Assembly: GCA_046304755.1 (NCBI GenBank)
Contig: JBKCDO010000121.1
Span: forward strand, 1 to 18,535
Length of the DNA: 18,535 nucleotides
Direction of reading: 5' to 3'
Source of the DNA: JAIBBG01 sp046304755
GTDB lineage: Bacteria; Bacteroidota; Bacteroidia; Flavobacteriales_D; Sanyastnellaceae
The notes below the pieces were generated by a model. It was given only the letters and a program-made list of their open reading frames with translations, did no database searches and was not told where the DNA came from. Position 1 is the first letter of the stretch. Every line of letters begins with the position of its first letter. Position numbers and translations under genes: made by a program. Shown here one piece after another: positions 7,724 through 15,639 of the stretch.

Positions 7724-8473
7724 TTAGCGCTGAATGAACTGCAGTACTTTCGACAGTGGCTTGCGAATAAGGGTGAAAAAACCCGGTTGCAAGCCATTCA
7801 TTTTCCACGCTAAACGATCCTCTTGATTGGCTCTCCAGCGATTCTTAATCGTTACATTGCTCTGACCGCCTGCACGCATTTTTGTAATCACCCGAGGCAA
7901 ATAAGTCACTTTGATTGCATGCTTGTGCATGAAGCGCAGCATCAACTCGTAGTCTGCCGCTGAACGCAGTTGCAGCGAATAGTGGCCATGAGCCTCATAA
8001 ACCTCGCGCTTCACAAAAAAGGTCGGATGAGGTGGCATCCAACCGCGCATGAATTGACCATGTCGATATTCACCCGATTTCCAGGTGCGCACCACACGCG
8101 ATGTGTCGCTGCGATCCACATAAACAAGATCCGCGTAGCAAGCGTCGGCCGAAGACTCTATAACTCTATTGACCATGTCGCTGATGACCTTCTCATCTGC
8201 GTAAAAATCATCGCTATTCAGGATGGCGATAAGATCACCGGTAGCCAATCGAACACCTTTATTCATCGCATCGTAAATGCCCTTATCCGGCTCAGAATGA
8301 ATGGTGGCAATTTTATCCTGATAGCGATTCACAATCGACATCGTTGCATCTTTCGATGCGCCATCGACGATAATGTACTCGATGTTGGGATAGTCCTGAG
8401 CCAGGACCGATTGAATCGTGTCTTCGACAGTCTCTGCGCTGTTATAGGTGATGGTGATGATGGAAACCTTCAT
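7724..8473 (-). CDS. Family 2 glycosyltransferase (WcaE/WfgS-like)
   Basis: A 249-residue GT-A fold glycosyltransferase acting at the cytosolic face of the inner membrane, adding a sugar during surface polysaccharide assembly. It opens with MKVSIITITYNSAETVEDTI, then IIVDGASKD (34-42) for nucleotide binding, the acceptor-side motif SEPDKGIYDAMNKG (60-73) and the metal-binding ILNSDD (84-89). A later SAADYELMLRF corresponds to the catalytic ED-type region of GT2 enzymes. No membrane helix is seen. The reading frame extends upstream to 8626 inside the neighbouring gene, but the ATG at 8473 gives the conserved N-terminus and overlaps the wcaF-like stop in an ATGA, so translation is coupled. The pair resembles colanic-acid-type modules; donor and acceptor cannot be inferred. 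Confidence 0.85.
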   Translation of the reverse strand: MKVSIITITYNSAETVEDTIQSVLAQDYPNIEYIIVDGASKDATMSIVNRYQDKIATIHSEPDKGIYDAMNKGVRLATGDLIAILNSDDFYADEKVISDMVNRVIESSADACYADLVYVDRSDTSRVVRTWKSGEYRHGQFMRGWMPPHPTFFVKREVYEAHGHYSLQLRSAADYELMLRFMHKHAIKVTYLPRVITKMRAGGQSNVTIKNRWRANQEDRLAWKMNGLQPGFFTLIRKPLSKVLQFIQR

Positions 8474-9033
8474 GATGTGATGACGCGTTCTTTCACTTTC
8501 ACTGCGGGGTTTCCGCTGTAAATCCCATATGGTTCCAACGTTTTCGTAGCTACACTGCCCACTGTGAGAACAGCATGTGACTGCGCTGTAACTCCCGCAC
8601 AAACGGTGCACTTTGCACCAATCCACGCCCCTTCTTCCAGGGTAATGGGGCCAATCATTAAATCGAAGGTTGACTTCGTATAGTTGTGATTTCCGCAGAG
8701 TAGCAAAGCACCTTGCGAAATGCAGCAGTTGGCTCCGATGCTAACCTGATCGAGATTGTCAATCCACACGTCCTCGCCAATCCAGCTATTATCCCCAATA
8801 CTGAGTTTCCACGGATACTTAATGCGCACGTGCGGTTTAATGACCACTCCACTTCCAATTCGTGCACCGAACAATCGGAGCAGTGCGCGTTTAAAACCAC
8901 TCAACGGAAATGCTGTTTCAAAAAGCAAAGCGCTGACAACATACCACAGCGCGCGTTTGAAGGCACTGCCCGGTTTATACCAGGAATTATCAAAACGCTT
9001 TAGGTCTGTGGTGTTGCGACTCGGTGAGTTCAT
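8470..9033 (-). CDS. wcaF: WcaF-like polysaccharide O-acetyltransferase (hexapeptide repeat)
   Basis: A 187-residue acyltransferase predicted to O-acetylate a sugar of a surface polysaccharide using acetyl-CoA. The N-terminal part contains NSWYKPGSAFKRALWYVVSA (about 16-35) and FGARIG-S-GVVIKPHVRIKYPW, features I associate with WcaF. A left-handed beta-helix of hexapeptide repeats runs from about residue 55 to 180 (for example IGDNSW, IGANCC, IGAKCTV). H116 in CGNHNY is the expected catalytic histidine. The start ATG at 9033 gives a full-length family member. It is the first gene of a two-gene unit with the overlapping glycosyltransferase, and is divergent from the Asp-box gene across 85 bp. 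The pair lies well away from the sugar genes at the left end of the window. Confidence 0.85.
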   Translation of the reverse strand: MNSPSRNTTDLKRFDNSWYKPGSAFKRALWYVVSALLFETAFPLSGFKRALLRLFGARIGSGVVIKPHVRIKYPWKLSIGDNSWIGEDVWIDNLDQVSIGANCCISQGALLLCGNHNYTKSTFDLMIGPITLEEGAWIGAKCTVCAGVTAQSHAVLTVGSVATKTLEPYGIYSGNPAVKVKERVITS

Positions 9034-9059
9034 TTATCCAACAAAGAAAATCGAAAAAC

Positions 9060-9091
9060 TTGGTTGTGCCCACCTCTGCCCCCTACATTCG
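9060..9091 (+). promoter_or_regulatory. Candidate promoter of the Asp-box protein gene
   Basis: TACATTCG at 9084-9091 is one mismatch from TAnnTTTG. Two TTG triplets precede it, at 9060-9062 (21-bp spacing) and 9064-9066 (17-bp spacing). Transcription would begin near 9098, about 20 bases before the ATG at 9119. Confidence 0.4.
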
Positions 9092-9118
9092 TCCAAATCG
9101 ACAGATTTCAAGAACGCC

Positions 9119-12100
9119 ATGAAAAAATTCTTCGCCCTTCTACTGCTCCTTTCTGCATACACAGGTCTAGTGTATAGCCAGCAAACAGTAACCAAAGTAC
9201 CGGATCACTTCAAGAACATGAACATGCGCAGCATCGGTCCTGCGGTGATGAGCGGCCGCGTGACGGCAATCGATGTAGATCCACTCAACGAGAATATCAT
9301 TTATGTGGGCACGGCCAGCGGTGGACTTTGGAAAAGTGAAAGCGCCGGTATGACCTGGGCGCCCATCTTCGATGAGCAAGAGGTGCTTGGCATTGGTTCG
9401 GTTGAAATCGATCCGTCAAACCATGACGTGATTTGGGCCGGCACCGGCGAAGGCAATCCGCGCAATTCTCAAACCAACGGCGCCGGTATCTATCGCAGCC
9501 TCGATGCCGGCAAACACTGGCAGCGCATGGGATTGGAAAACACGAGCACCATTCATCGCGTGCTGGTTGACCCGCGTAATTCGCAAGTGGTGTATGCCGG
9601 TGCTCATGGTAATGCATGGAACCCCTCGAAAGACCGCGGTGTGTACAAGACAATTGATGGTGGCAAAAGCTGGCAGAATATTCTCTTCGTAAACGACACC
9701 GCAGGCTGTGCTGACCTGGTGATGGACCCATTCAATTCCAACCGCATGCTGGCTGCGATGTATCATTATCAGCGTAAGCCTTACCACTTCACATCCGGTG
9801 GAAAAGGAAGCGGCCTGCACCTGACGGTGGATGGCGGTGCAACCTGGACAAAACTCACCGATAAAAACGGTCTGCCTGAAGGCGAACTCGGTCGTATTGG
9901 ATTGGCCTTTGCACGCAGCAACAGCAAGGTGGTATATGCGCTTATCGAATGCGCCAAAACAGGGCTTTACCGGTCGAATAATGGCGGTTTGAATTGGGAA
10001 TTAGTTACAGAAAAAGGAGTGGGCGATCGACCCTTCTATTATCACGAATTATATGTAGATCCTTCCAATGAGAATCACCTGATCTACCTCCACAGCACGG
10101 TTAGCGAAAGCATTGACGGCGGAAAAACATGGACCACACTCCTGCCCTACTATGGCGTTCATCCGGATCATCACGCCTTTTGGTGGAGTGCGAATAATAC
10201 CGCATTCATGATTGAAGGGAATGACGGTGGCTTGAATATCAGTCGTGATGGAGGCCGCAATTGGACCTTCGTCAACAATCTTCCGCTGGGACAATTCTAT
10301 CACGTCGACATCGACATGCAAGTGCCTTACAACGTCTATGGCGGTATGCAGGATAACGGTTCCTGGAAAGGCCCCGGATACGTGTTTCACTCAGGAGGTA
10401 TTCGTTCGGCAGATTGGCAGGAATTACTTTTTGGTGATGGCTTCGATGTGTTGCCTGACAGTCACAACCCACTCTACGCCTATGCCATGTCGCAAGGCGG
10501 TGAAGTGCATTACATCCAAACAGAATCAGGAAAGATGTCGTACGTGAAGCCTGTGCATCCGGAAGGAAAGACACTGCGCTTCAACTGGAATGCGGGCATT
10601 GGACGCGATCCATTCGATAAGAACGGTGTTTACTTCGGATCGCAGTTCGTGCATCATTCCTCCGATCATGGACTTTCATGGGAAATCATTTCTCCGGATT
10701 TAACCACCAATGATTCACTTAAACTCAAGGATCAAAACAAAACAGGCGGCATAACACCCGATGTCACCAACGCTGAAAACCATTGCACGATTCTTTGCAT
10801 CACTGCGAGTGAAAAAAATCAAGGAGAGCTTTGGGTTGGAACCGATGACGGCAACGTTCAACTCACGCGCGACGGCGGCAAGAACTGGACGAATCTTTCA
10901 CCCGCTATGAAAGGCCTTCCCAAGGGCGCGTGGGTGCCACAAATCACGCTTGGCGCGAACGCCGGAGAGGCCTGGGTGGTGGTCAACAATTATCGTCAAG
11001 GCGATCGAACACCTTACTTATTCTACACGGCTGACTTCGGAAAAACATGGATCAATAAAGTAAGCGCGACGCAAGTGTACGGTCACTGCCTCAGCGTGGT
11101 GCAAGACATGAAACAAACCAAGCTGGTATTTCTGGGCACCGAACACGGACTGTATGTTTCCTTCGATTATGGAAGTTCGTGGATGAAATGGACACACGAC
11201 TATCCTTCGGTGGCCACACAAGATTTGAAGATTCATCCGCGAGAGAATGATTTGATTATCGGCACGTTTGGAAGAGCGCTTTATGTGCTTGATAATATTG
11301 AACCGCTACGACGCTATGCTCAATATGGCGAGAAAGCCTTTGAAGCAAAAATGAGCGCTCTACCTTCTCCAACAGCCTATATCTCTGCCTGGCAACAACC
11401 GGCAGGAGAGCGCTTCCCGGCAGATACTTACTTCGCCGGAGAGAACAAGCAGACGCGCGGACAACTGAGTTACTATTTCAACGTAGAGAAAAAAGAAGAA
11501 ACGAAAGAGAAGGGATCCGGCGATGTAAAAAAAGGAAAAAAGGAAGAGGACAAAAAAGAAGACAAACCGGAAGAAAAGAAGAAAGATCAAGCGAAGAAAG
11601 TCAGCATTCATGTGCTTACACTTTCCGGCGATACTATTCGCACCCTGAAACATGAACCCGACACGGGAATCAACGTGGTGGGTTGGTGGTTCGATACGCG
11701 CGGCATTCGCTTCCCTTCGAAAGAAGATCCCAAAAAAGAGGATGATGAAGAAGGCAATGGTCCGCAAGCTGCGCCCGGCAAATACAAGATTGTCTATCAA
11801 TTCAACGAATGGAAAGACAGCACGGAGCTTACCGTTGAAATGCAGCCCAACGTTGCTTGGACACAAACAGACTATGAGCGCTACAGTGAGCTGGTGAAGC
11901 GCGCTAAACAATTGGCCGAATCAACCGAAGAAGCGATGCAGTTGCTGCGCGATGCCCGCAAATCGATTGGATTGGTGCGCGGTGCGCTCACGTTTGCGCA
12001 GGACACGCTGAAAAAGGAACTGGAGTCATCGATGGATTCACTGGATAAAAAAATCAATGGCTTTGAAGAGTCCTTGTTTGGGAAAGAAGAACAGAAAGGC

Positions 12101-12319
12101 ATTAACGATAACGCTCACACGCTGCAATCCAAAATCTACACTGCTTTTGGCCACATCAATGAGTACAGCAATGGCAGAAATGCGGATGATGCGGTGCGCA
12201 ATGCAGAGCGCGACGTGAACACTTGGGTAAATGAGGTGAAGGCCTTTGCCAATGGATCCTACGCTGATTTTAAAAAACGCGTGAAGGGACAATCATTCGA
12301 CTACTTCAAAAAGCCCTAG
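9119..12319 (+). CDS. Secreted Asp-box (sortilin/VPS10-BNR-like) multi-propeller protein
   Basis: A 1066-residue exported protein with a signal peptide at 1-21 (MKKFFALLLLL..VYSQ). At least eleven Asp-box motifs (S/T-x-D-x-G-x-x-W) are visible, including SESAGMTW (73-80), SLDAGKHW (127-134), TIDGGKSW (178-185), TVDGGATW, SIDGGKTW, SRDGGRNW, SSDHGLSW, TRDGGKNW and SFDYGSSW. These are enough for two beta-propellers of the sortilin/Vps10 type. Residues 789-827 form a highly charged spacer and about 866-880 a second acidic one. The last 150 residues look helical and possibly coiled-coil. There is no T9SS tail and no lipobox, so it is probably periplasmic. Databases often label such proteins glycosyl hydrolase, but nothing here shows a sialidase active site. 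The frame is open upstream to 8756 within wcaF; the ATG at 9119 is chosen for its signal peptide. The stop overlaps the convergent gene by 14 bp. Confidence 0.8.
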   Translation: MKKFFALLLLLSAYTGLVYSQQTVTKVPDHFKNMNMRSIGPAVMSGRVTAIDVDPLNENIIYVGTASGGLWKSESAGMTWAPIFDEQEVLGIGSVEIDPSNHDVIWAGTGEGNPRNSQTNGAGIYRSLDAGKHWQRMGLENTSTIHRVLVDPRNSQVVYAGAHGNAWNPSKDRGVYKTIDGGKSWQNILFVNDTAGCADLVMDPFNSNRMLAAMYHYQRKPYHFTSGGKGSGLHLTVDGGATWTKLTDKNGLPEGELGRIGLAFARSNSKVVYALIECAKTGLYRSNNGGLNWELVTEKGVGDRPFYYHELYVDPSNENHLIYLHSTVSESIDGGKTWTTLLPYYGVHPDHHAFWWSANNTAFMIEGNDGGLNISRDGGRNWTFVNNLPLGQFYHVDIDMQVPYNVYGGMQDNGSWKGPGYVFHSGGIRSADWQELLFGDGFDVLPDSHNPLYAYAMSQGGEVHYIQTESGKMSYVKPVHPEGKTLRFNWNAGIGRDPFDKNGVYFGSQFVHHSSDHGLSWEIISPDLTTNDSLKLKDQNKTGGITPDVTNAENHCTILCITASEKNQGELWVGTDDGNVQLTRDGGKNWTNLSPAMKGLPKGAWVPQITLGANAGEAWVVVNNYRQGDRTPYLFYTADFGKTWINKVSATQVYGHCLSVVQDMKQTKLVFLGTEHGLYVSFDYGSSWMKWTHDYPSVATQDLKIHPRENDLIIGTFGRALYVLDNIEPLRRYAQYGEKAFEAKMSALPSPTAYISAWQQPAGERFPADTYFAGENKQTRGQLSYYFNVEKKEETKEKGSGDVKKGKKEEDKKEDKPEEKKKDQAKKVSIHVLTLSGDTIRTLKHEPDTGINVVGWWFDTRGIRFPSKEDPKKEDDEEGNGPQAAPGKYKIVYQFNEWKDSTELTVEMQPNVAWTQTDYERYSELVKRAKQLAESTEEAMQLLRDARKSIGLVRGALTFAQDTLKKELESSMDSLDKKINGFEESLFGKEEQKGINDNAHTLQSKIYTAFGHINEYSNGRNADDAVRNAERDVNTWVNEVKAFANGSYADFKKRVKGQSFDYFKKP
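11483..11599 (+). other. Lys/Glu/Asp-rich low-complexity segment within the Asp-box gene
   Basis: Residues 789-827 contain 16 Lys, 9 Glu and 4 Asp in 39 positions, encoded by an A-rich purine tract. It separates the propeller part from the C-terminal strand-and-helix part and is probably a disordered linker. Confidence 0.75.
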
Positions 12320-12977
12320 CACCAGGAGCTTTAACTGAAGCCCTTTCACCAAACCCTTTGCAAAAGGTCAACTGCAGCGTTTGATTGTAGTTGCCCTTTT
12401 CGTAGTAACTCAGCGGGTTCACCTGCGCCGGATTCGGGCGCGTAGGAAGCACTGAAGTTGACGTCATAAAGTTGACACTGAACTTGGGTGTAATCCAAAA
12501 GGAAACGCCCGCCTCGATGCCGATATCGATTTGCTCGAAAGGAGGATTTACGCTGTAGTCGTAGCCATTGGAGACAATTTTTTGATTGAATAAATATCCT
12601 GCGTAAGGACCAAGGTTCACCACCATTTTACCGGGCTCTTTTCTCGAAACAGAATAACTGAACCAGATGGGAACTTCAACGTAATTCAAATAATATCCAA
12701 ACGTGTTGTAGGTGAGTGTATCCAGTTTGGTGCGGCTACCTTTATTGATGAACTTCATGCTCATCGTGGCAGAGAGTTGCTCTGACAGCGGAACGGAAAC
12801 CCAGGCGCCCGCTGTGACGCCGAACTTATCCCAACCGCCTAATCCATCGCCGCTTATTTGTGAGGTCACTCCACCGGCGACTAATCCACCCGTAAAATTT
12901 CGACGTGACGATGCGCCTTCCTGGGCAGAGAGTTGCGCGCTGATCATGCACACCAATGCTAAAAAAACGTATCTCAT
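12306..12977 (-). CDS. PorT-family-type small outer-membrane beta-barrel protein
   Basis: A 223-residue outer-membrane protein with a signal peptide (1-19, ending QLSAQ) and an eight-stranded-barrel pattern of the OMP_b-brl_2 type: GGLVAGGVTSQISGD, FGVTAGAWVSVPL, YVEVPIWFSYSV, LGPYAGYLFNQ and IDIGIEAGVSFWI. The last barrel strand appears to be NQTLQLTFCKGF. The protein then runs on for about 14 residues to ARAF, and this tail is encoded where the gene meets the convergent Asp-box gene (14-bp overlap). Its ATG overlaps the Omp28-like stop by one base (TAATG), so it is translationally coupled as the last gene of the DUF6029-Omp28 unit. It is not called porT itself, since this barrel fold is shared by many unrelated Bacteroidota proteins. 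Confidence 0.7.
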   Translation of the reverse strand: MRYVFLALVCMISAQLSAQEGASSRRNFTGGLVAGGVTSQISGDGLGGWDKFGVTAGAWVSVPLSEQLSATMSMKFINKGSRTKLDTLTYNTFGYYLNYVEVPIWFSYSVSRKEPGKMVVNLGPYAGYLFNQKIVSNGYDYSVNPPFEQIDIGIEAGVSFWITPKFSVNFMTSTSVLPTRPNPAQVNPLSYYEKGNYNQTLQLTFCKGFGERASVKAPGARAF

Positions 12978-13843
12978 TACGGTATCAATTTCGTTTTCGC
13001 CACATTCAATACACGACCATTATCGCCTTCCGTGATAAACGCTACAACCTCACAGCTATCGGGATTCCAAGCTGAATTCCAATCAAAGGTGTAACTGTTG
13101 GTTAGTGTTTGTCCTCCTTGCGGATTAGACGCCACTACGAAACCGGTTGCGCCGGATCCACTGGCGCGTAGCATGTGTTCGTGATCATACTCTTCGATGA
13201 ATTCCGGATCGTTGCCGTACCACAACTGTGGTGCAACAATACCGGATTCGGTGAGCAATACCACTAAGCGATAATCTCCTGACAGATTTTGAAACCACTC
13301 GGAGAAAACGTGCACATTCCAGTGCTGATTAGTCGCCTGATAATTGGCTTCGATTTGAATGTTCATGGCCGGAACTTGCGCTATGGCCTCCCCTACTTTA
13401 GCTGCCCAAGCAGAAGGCGAAAAAATAGTAGACGCACCGGGCATGCGATTCACGCGTCCCTTTGGCATGATATCTTGACCTACCTGAGTCAGCAAATAGT
13501 ACTCGCCTTCCACAGTCGTCCAATCATCCGGAAATTCGGGAGGAAGCGGTTGAGCCAGCGAACCGGCATGGACCGCTACGAGGGCTAAATCCTCATCATA
13601 CGTTTCGAGTAAACCGGCGGCAGCCACGTGCCCGTTCGGACAGTTACCGCAATCATGACCTGTGAAGTCTTCCAACAGCACCCGCTGATGCGGCGTGCCC
13701 TCAGGTGCAAAGGCCGGTGCCGGTCCATACACCTCCTCGAGGTAGCGAAATTTATCGGCAATCGGATTTTCAATCTTGTCGCAACCTGACAACGCAAGCA
13801 GCGATACCGTTATCAATCCGTAAAATTTAGTTTGAATTTTCAT
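12977..13843 (-). CDS. Omp28-related lipoprotein with thioredoxin-like CxxC
   Basis: A 288-residue lipoprotein. The N-terminus ends in a lipobox, L-S-G-C with C21 as the lipidated residue, followed by D22, which would favour the outer membrane or surface. A thioredoxin-like domain begins near residue 53: VLLEDFTGHDCGNCPNGH holds a CxxC (C65, C68) in the position of the thioredoxin active site, as is usual for the Omp28 family. PKGRVNRMPG at about 128-137 lies in the cis-proline region. The C-terminal half is a beta-sandwich-like domain (YRLVVLLTESGIV to VVAFITEGDNGRVLN). It starts 5 bp after the DUF6029-like gene and overlaps the next gene by one base, so it belongs to a tight operon. The likely role is thiol-disulfide chemistry or chaperoning of outer-membrane partners; the family has no settled biochemical function. 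Confidence 0.8.
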   Translation of the reverse strand: MKIQTKFYGLITVSLLALSGCDKIENPIADKFRYLEEVYGPAPAFAPEGTPHQRVLLEDFTGHDCGNCPNGHVAAAGLLETYDEDLALVAVHAGSLAQPLPPEFPDDWTTVEGEYYLLTQVGQDIMPKGRVNRMPGASTIFSPSAWAAKVGEAIAQVPAMNIQIEANYQATNQHWNVHVFSEWFQNLSGDYRLVVLLTESGIVAPQLWYGNDPEFIEEYDHEHMLRASGSGATGFVVASNPQGGQTLTNSYTFDWNSAWNPDSCEVVAFITEGDNGRVLNVAKTKLIP

Positions 13844-13848
13844 GGCTT

Positions 13849-15531
13849 TTAGAAACTGGAAGTCAAATTAATTTCAATACCGTTGGAAGCAGGCACGGCG
13901 CGACAGACACCACCAATGCAGAAGATTCCTGCGCGACGCTTACCATAGCCAATCATCACACGGCTGGCACCCTTGGAGTATCCGATGTTTCCATACAGAT
14001 AATGCACGCGCTTTTCGGAATCATTGTTTCCGTAGTTGTACTGATCCATCACCGCGAACGACCAATGGGGTGAGAAGGTGTATTCAATCAATCCCGTTGC
14101 CCAATTGCCTTTGTCTTGCTCGGTCAGCAGTGATTGCAATTCCATGCGCACACTGTGCTTGGGTTTGATCTTATACTGAATATCAAACACATCAATGTGA
14201 GCGTAGACTAGTCCTTTGAAGTCTTGTGTTACCGGTGTCACCAGCGTGTTGAATTCAAAGTAGTAGTGGATGAAATTGATGTTCCAGCTCTTATTAATCT
14301 TCTTGCGAATTTCCAGATTGACATCGCGCACATACTTTGTATCACCGAAGCCAAACGAATTGACTTGATATCCGTTGACCAACTGCTCGGCACCTCCAAC
14401 ATGCGAAGTATCGAGGCTATTGACCGCAGCTACGTTGAGTGAGATGTAGGTTCCATATTTACCCCCAAGCAGGCTTTCCTTTTTAAAATTATAGAAGAGT
14501 TCTCCGCTAACGCCCACTTCTCCATTGAGAACTGTGGCATAAGGATACAAAGTAGCTGCGAGGTTATACGTGTGCTGTCGAGTGATAGCAGGTAGAAAGT
14601 TAATCGGTACATCAAACAACAGTGCATCGCGATCACTGCGGAAGGCCATGTTGTCGACGTATTTGGCGCTGGCCGTGATACCAAAGCCTTTCTTACTGAA
14701 GGCCGCATTCATGAAAATACTCTCGCCCTTTTTGTAGATGTATCCGTTGTCAGCGTTCGGGTCGTTTATCTTCGAAACATATTCACCGGTGAACAGCAGA
14801 TTTTTGTAAACCAATACCAATCGACCGGAAGTTGCGCCAACGTTATTGGGCAAATTGAATACGGTTGAATCGCGTTCGAAAGTTTGGCCCGCTTGATATT
14901 TACTCACGAAACTTCCGCCCAGTGTCACTTTGAGCTTTTTCTCTGCAAGTGCAGTAAACGCTTCATTCAAGCTGATTTCTCCGTCCAGTCCTCTCACAAT
15001 ACCGGCTGAATTGATGATGCGACTATCAAAGTCAAAACGCTGCTGGCCGTATACAGCTTTCAACGCAACACCTTTGAATGGTTTGAAGATGATGCGAATA
15101 CCGTCCATGGCATTGTCTATCCCAAGATTCGGTTCCCAATAGGTGCGAAAACTCAATCCATTTCCGAATTGCTCATAAAAATTACCTACGGTGATATCGA
15201 AGTTGTCAGCGCTGTATCGCACATAACGGCTGCCAATACCCGAGCCCTTGAATCGGTTCGGGAATCCAAGAATCGCGTTATGATACGATTCGAAGCGAAG
15301 TCCCGCGGTTAGTCCTCCATAGGTGTAGGTGAAATTACCGAACGTATTCATAGCCGCTTTGGCATCCGGCACCTGAGCGCCAATAGCCTCATCGGGATTA
15401 TAATTTTGAAACAGCGCCTGCACATTGCCATGGAGCTGTCCTTTGTTCTCAGTGGCAGGCGGTGTTTCCTGTCCGAAGACAGAGGAGCTAATGAGCAATG
15501 CTCCAAGAAGAAGAGATTTGGTCCGATTCAT
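13849..15531 (-). CDS. DUF6029-like outer-membrane beta-barrel protein
   Basis: A 560-residue outer-membrane protein: signal peptide 1 to about 21 (ending SSVFGQ), a short polar linker, then continuous amphipathic beta-strands to a C-terminal phenylalanine (INLTSSF). The GNFTYTYGGLTAGLRFESY, NFYEQFGNGLSFRTYWE and GKRRAGIFCIGGVCRAVPASNG stretches are ones I associate with DUF6029. Its only two cysteines, C538 and C543, are in CIGGVC, 17 residues from the end. ATG at 15531 is preferred over the adjacent GTG at 15534. It is the first gene of a three-gene unit; an excellent promoter lies at 15551-15580, leaving a leader of only about a dozen bases. The context with Omp28 and TlpA-like proteins suggests that its cysteine pair is handled by those oxidoreductases. 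Function unknown. Confidence 0.75.
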   Translation of the reverse strand: MNRTKSLLLGALLISSSVFGQETPPATENKGQLHGNVQALFQNYNPDEAIGAQVPDAKAAMNTFGNFTYTYGGLTAGLRFESYHNAILGFPNRFKGSGIGSRYVRYSADNFDITVGNFYEQFGNGLSFRTYWEPNLGIDNAMDGIRIIFKPFKGVALKAVYGQQRFDFDSRIINSAGIVRGLDGEISLNEAFTALAEKKLKVTLGGSFVSKYQAGQTFERDSTVFNLPNNVGATSGRLVLVYKNLLFTGEYVSKINDPNADNGYIYKKGESIFMNAAFSKKGFGITASAKYVDNMAFRSDRDALLFDVPINFLPAITRQHTYNLAATLYPYATVLNGEVGVSGELFYNFKKESLLGGKYGTYISLNVAAVNSLDTSHVGGAEQLVNGYQVNSFGFGDTKYVRDVNLEIRKKINKSWNINFIHYYFEFNTLVTPVTQDFKGLVYAHIDVFDIQYKIKPKHSVRMELQSLLTEQDKGNWATGLIEYTFSPHWSFAVMDQYNYGNNDSEKRVHYLYGNIGYSKGASRVMIGYGKRRAGIFCIGGVCRAVPASNGIEINLTSSF

Positions 15532-15550
15532 CACGGTTATAGATTGGCCT

Positions 15551-15580
15551 CAAATGTAAATCAAACAGACCAACGCCAAA
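15551..15580 (-). promoter_or_regulatory. Promoter of the DUF6029-Omp28-barrel operon
   Basis: On the minus strand, TTTG (15577-15580) is followed after 18 bp by TACATTTG (15551-15558). Both elements match the Bacteroidota -33 TTTG and -7 TAnnTTTG consensus exactly. The predicted start near 15545 is about 13 bases before the ATG at 15531. Confidence 0.65.
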
Positions 15581-15603
15581 GCGCAGAGGGAAGCGCCCAC
15601 CGC

Positions 15604-15635
15604 TTGGATAAATCACCACGAATACAGTAAATTCG
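15604..15635 (+). promoter_or_regulatory. Candidate promoter of the thioredoxin-like T9SS gene
   Basis: TTG at 15604-15606 is followed after 21 bp by TAAATTCG (15628-15635), one mismatch from TAnnTTTG and the same variant form as TACATTCG upstream of the Asp-box gene. It lies so close to the GTG start at 15640 that the mRNA would be leaderless or nearly so. Confidence 0.35.
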
Positions 15636-15639
15636 AACC

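Noticed and set aside
7970..8521. 183-codon plus-strand frame antisense to the glycosyltransferase
   Set aside because: The opposite strand encodes clear GT2 motifs; the plus-strand product has no recognisable features.
8756..9118. N-terminal extension of the Asp-box reading frame
   Set aside because: It lies largely within the wcaF-like gene on the other strand and precedes a perfect signal peptide beginning at 9119.
11360..11911. 183-codon minus-strand frame rich in Phe and Leu that looks like membrane segments
   Set aside because: It is the complement of the Lys/Glu-rich linker in the Asp-box gene (AAA/GAA read as TTT/TTC), not a membrane protein.
9119..12319. Sialidase or other glycosyl hydrolase function for the Asp-box protein
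   Set aside because: Asp-boxes are structural repeats shared by many folds; no catalytic sialidase residues were recognisable.
12306..12977. Naming the small barrel porT
   Set aside because: The barrel family is large and generic; no T9SS gene neighbour or specific PorT motif supports the name.
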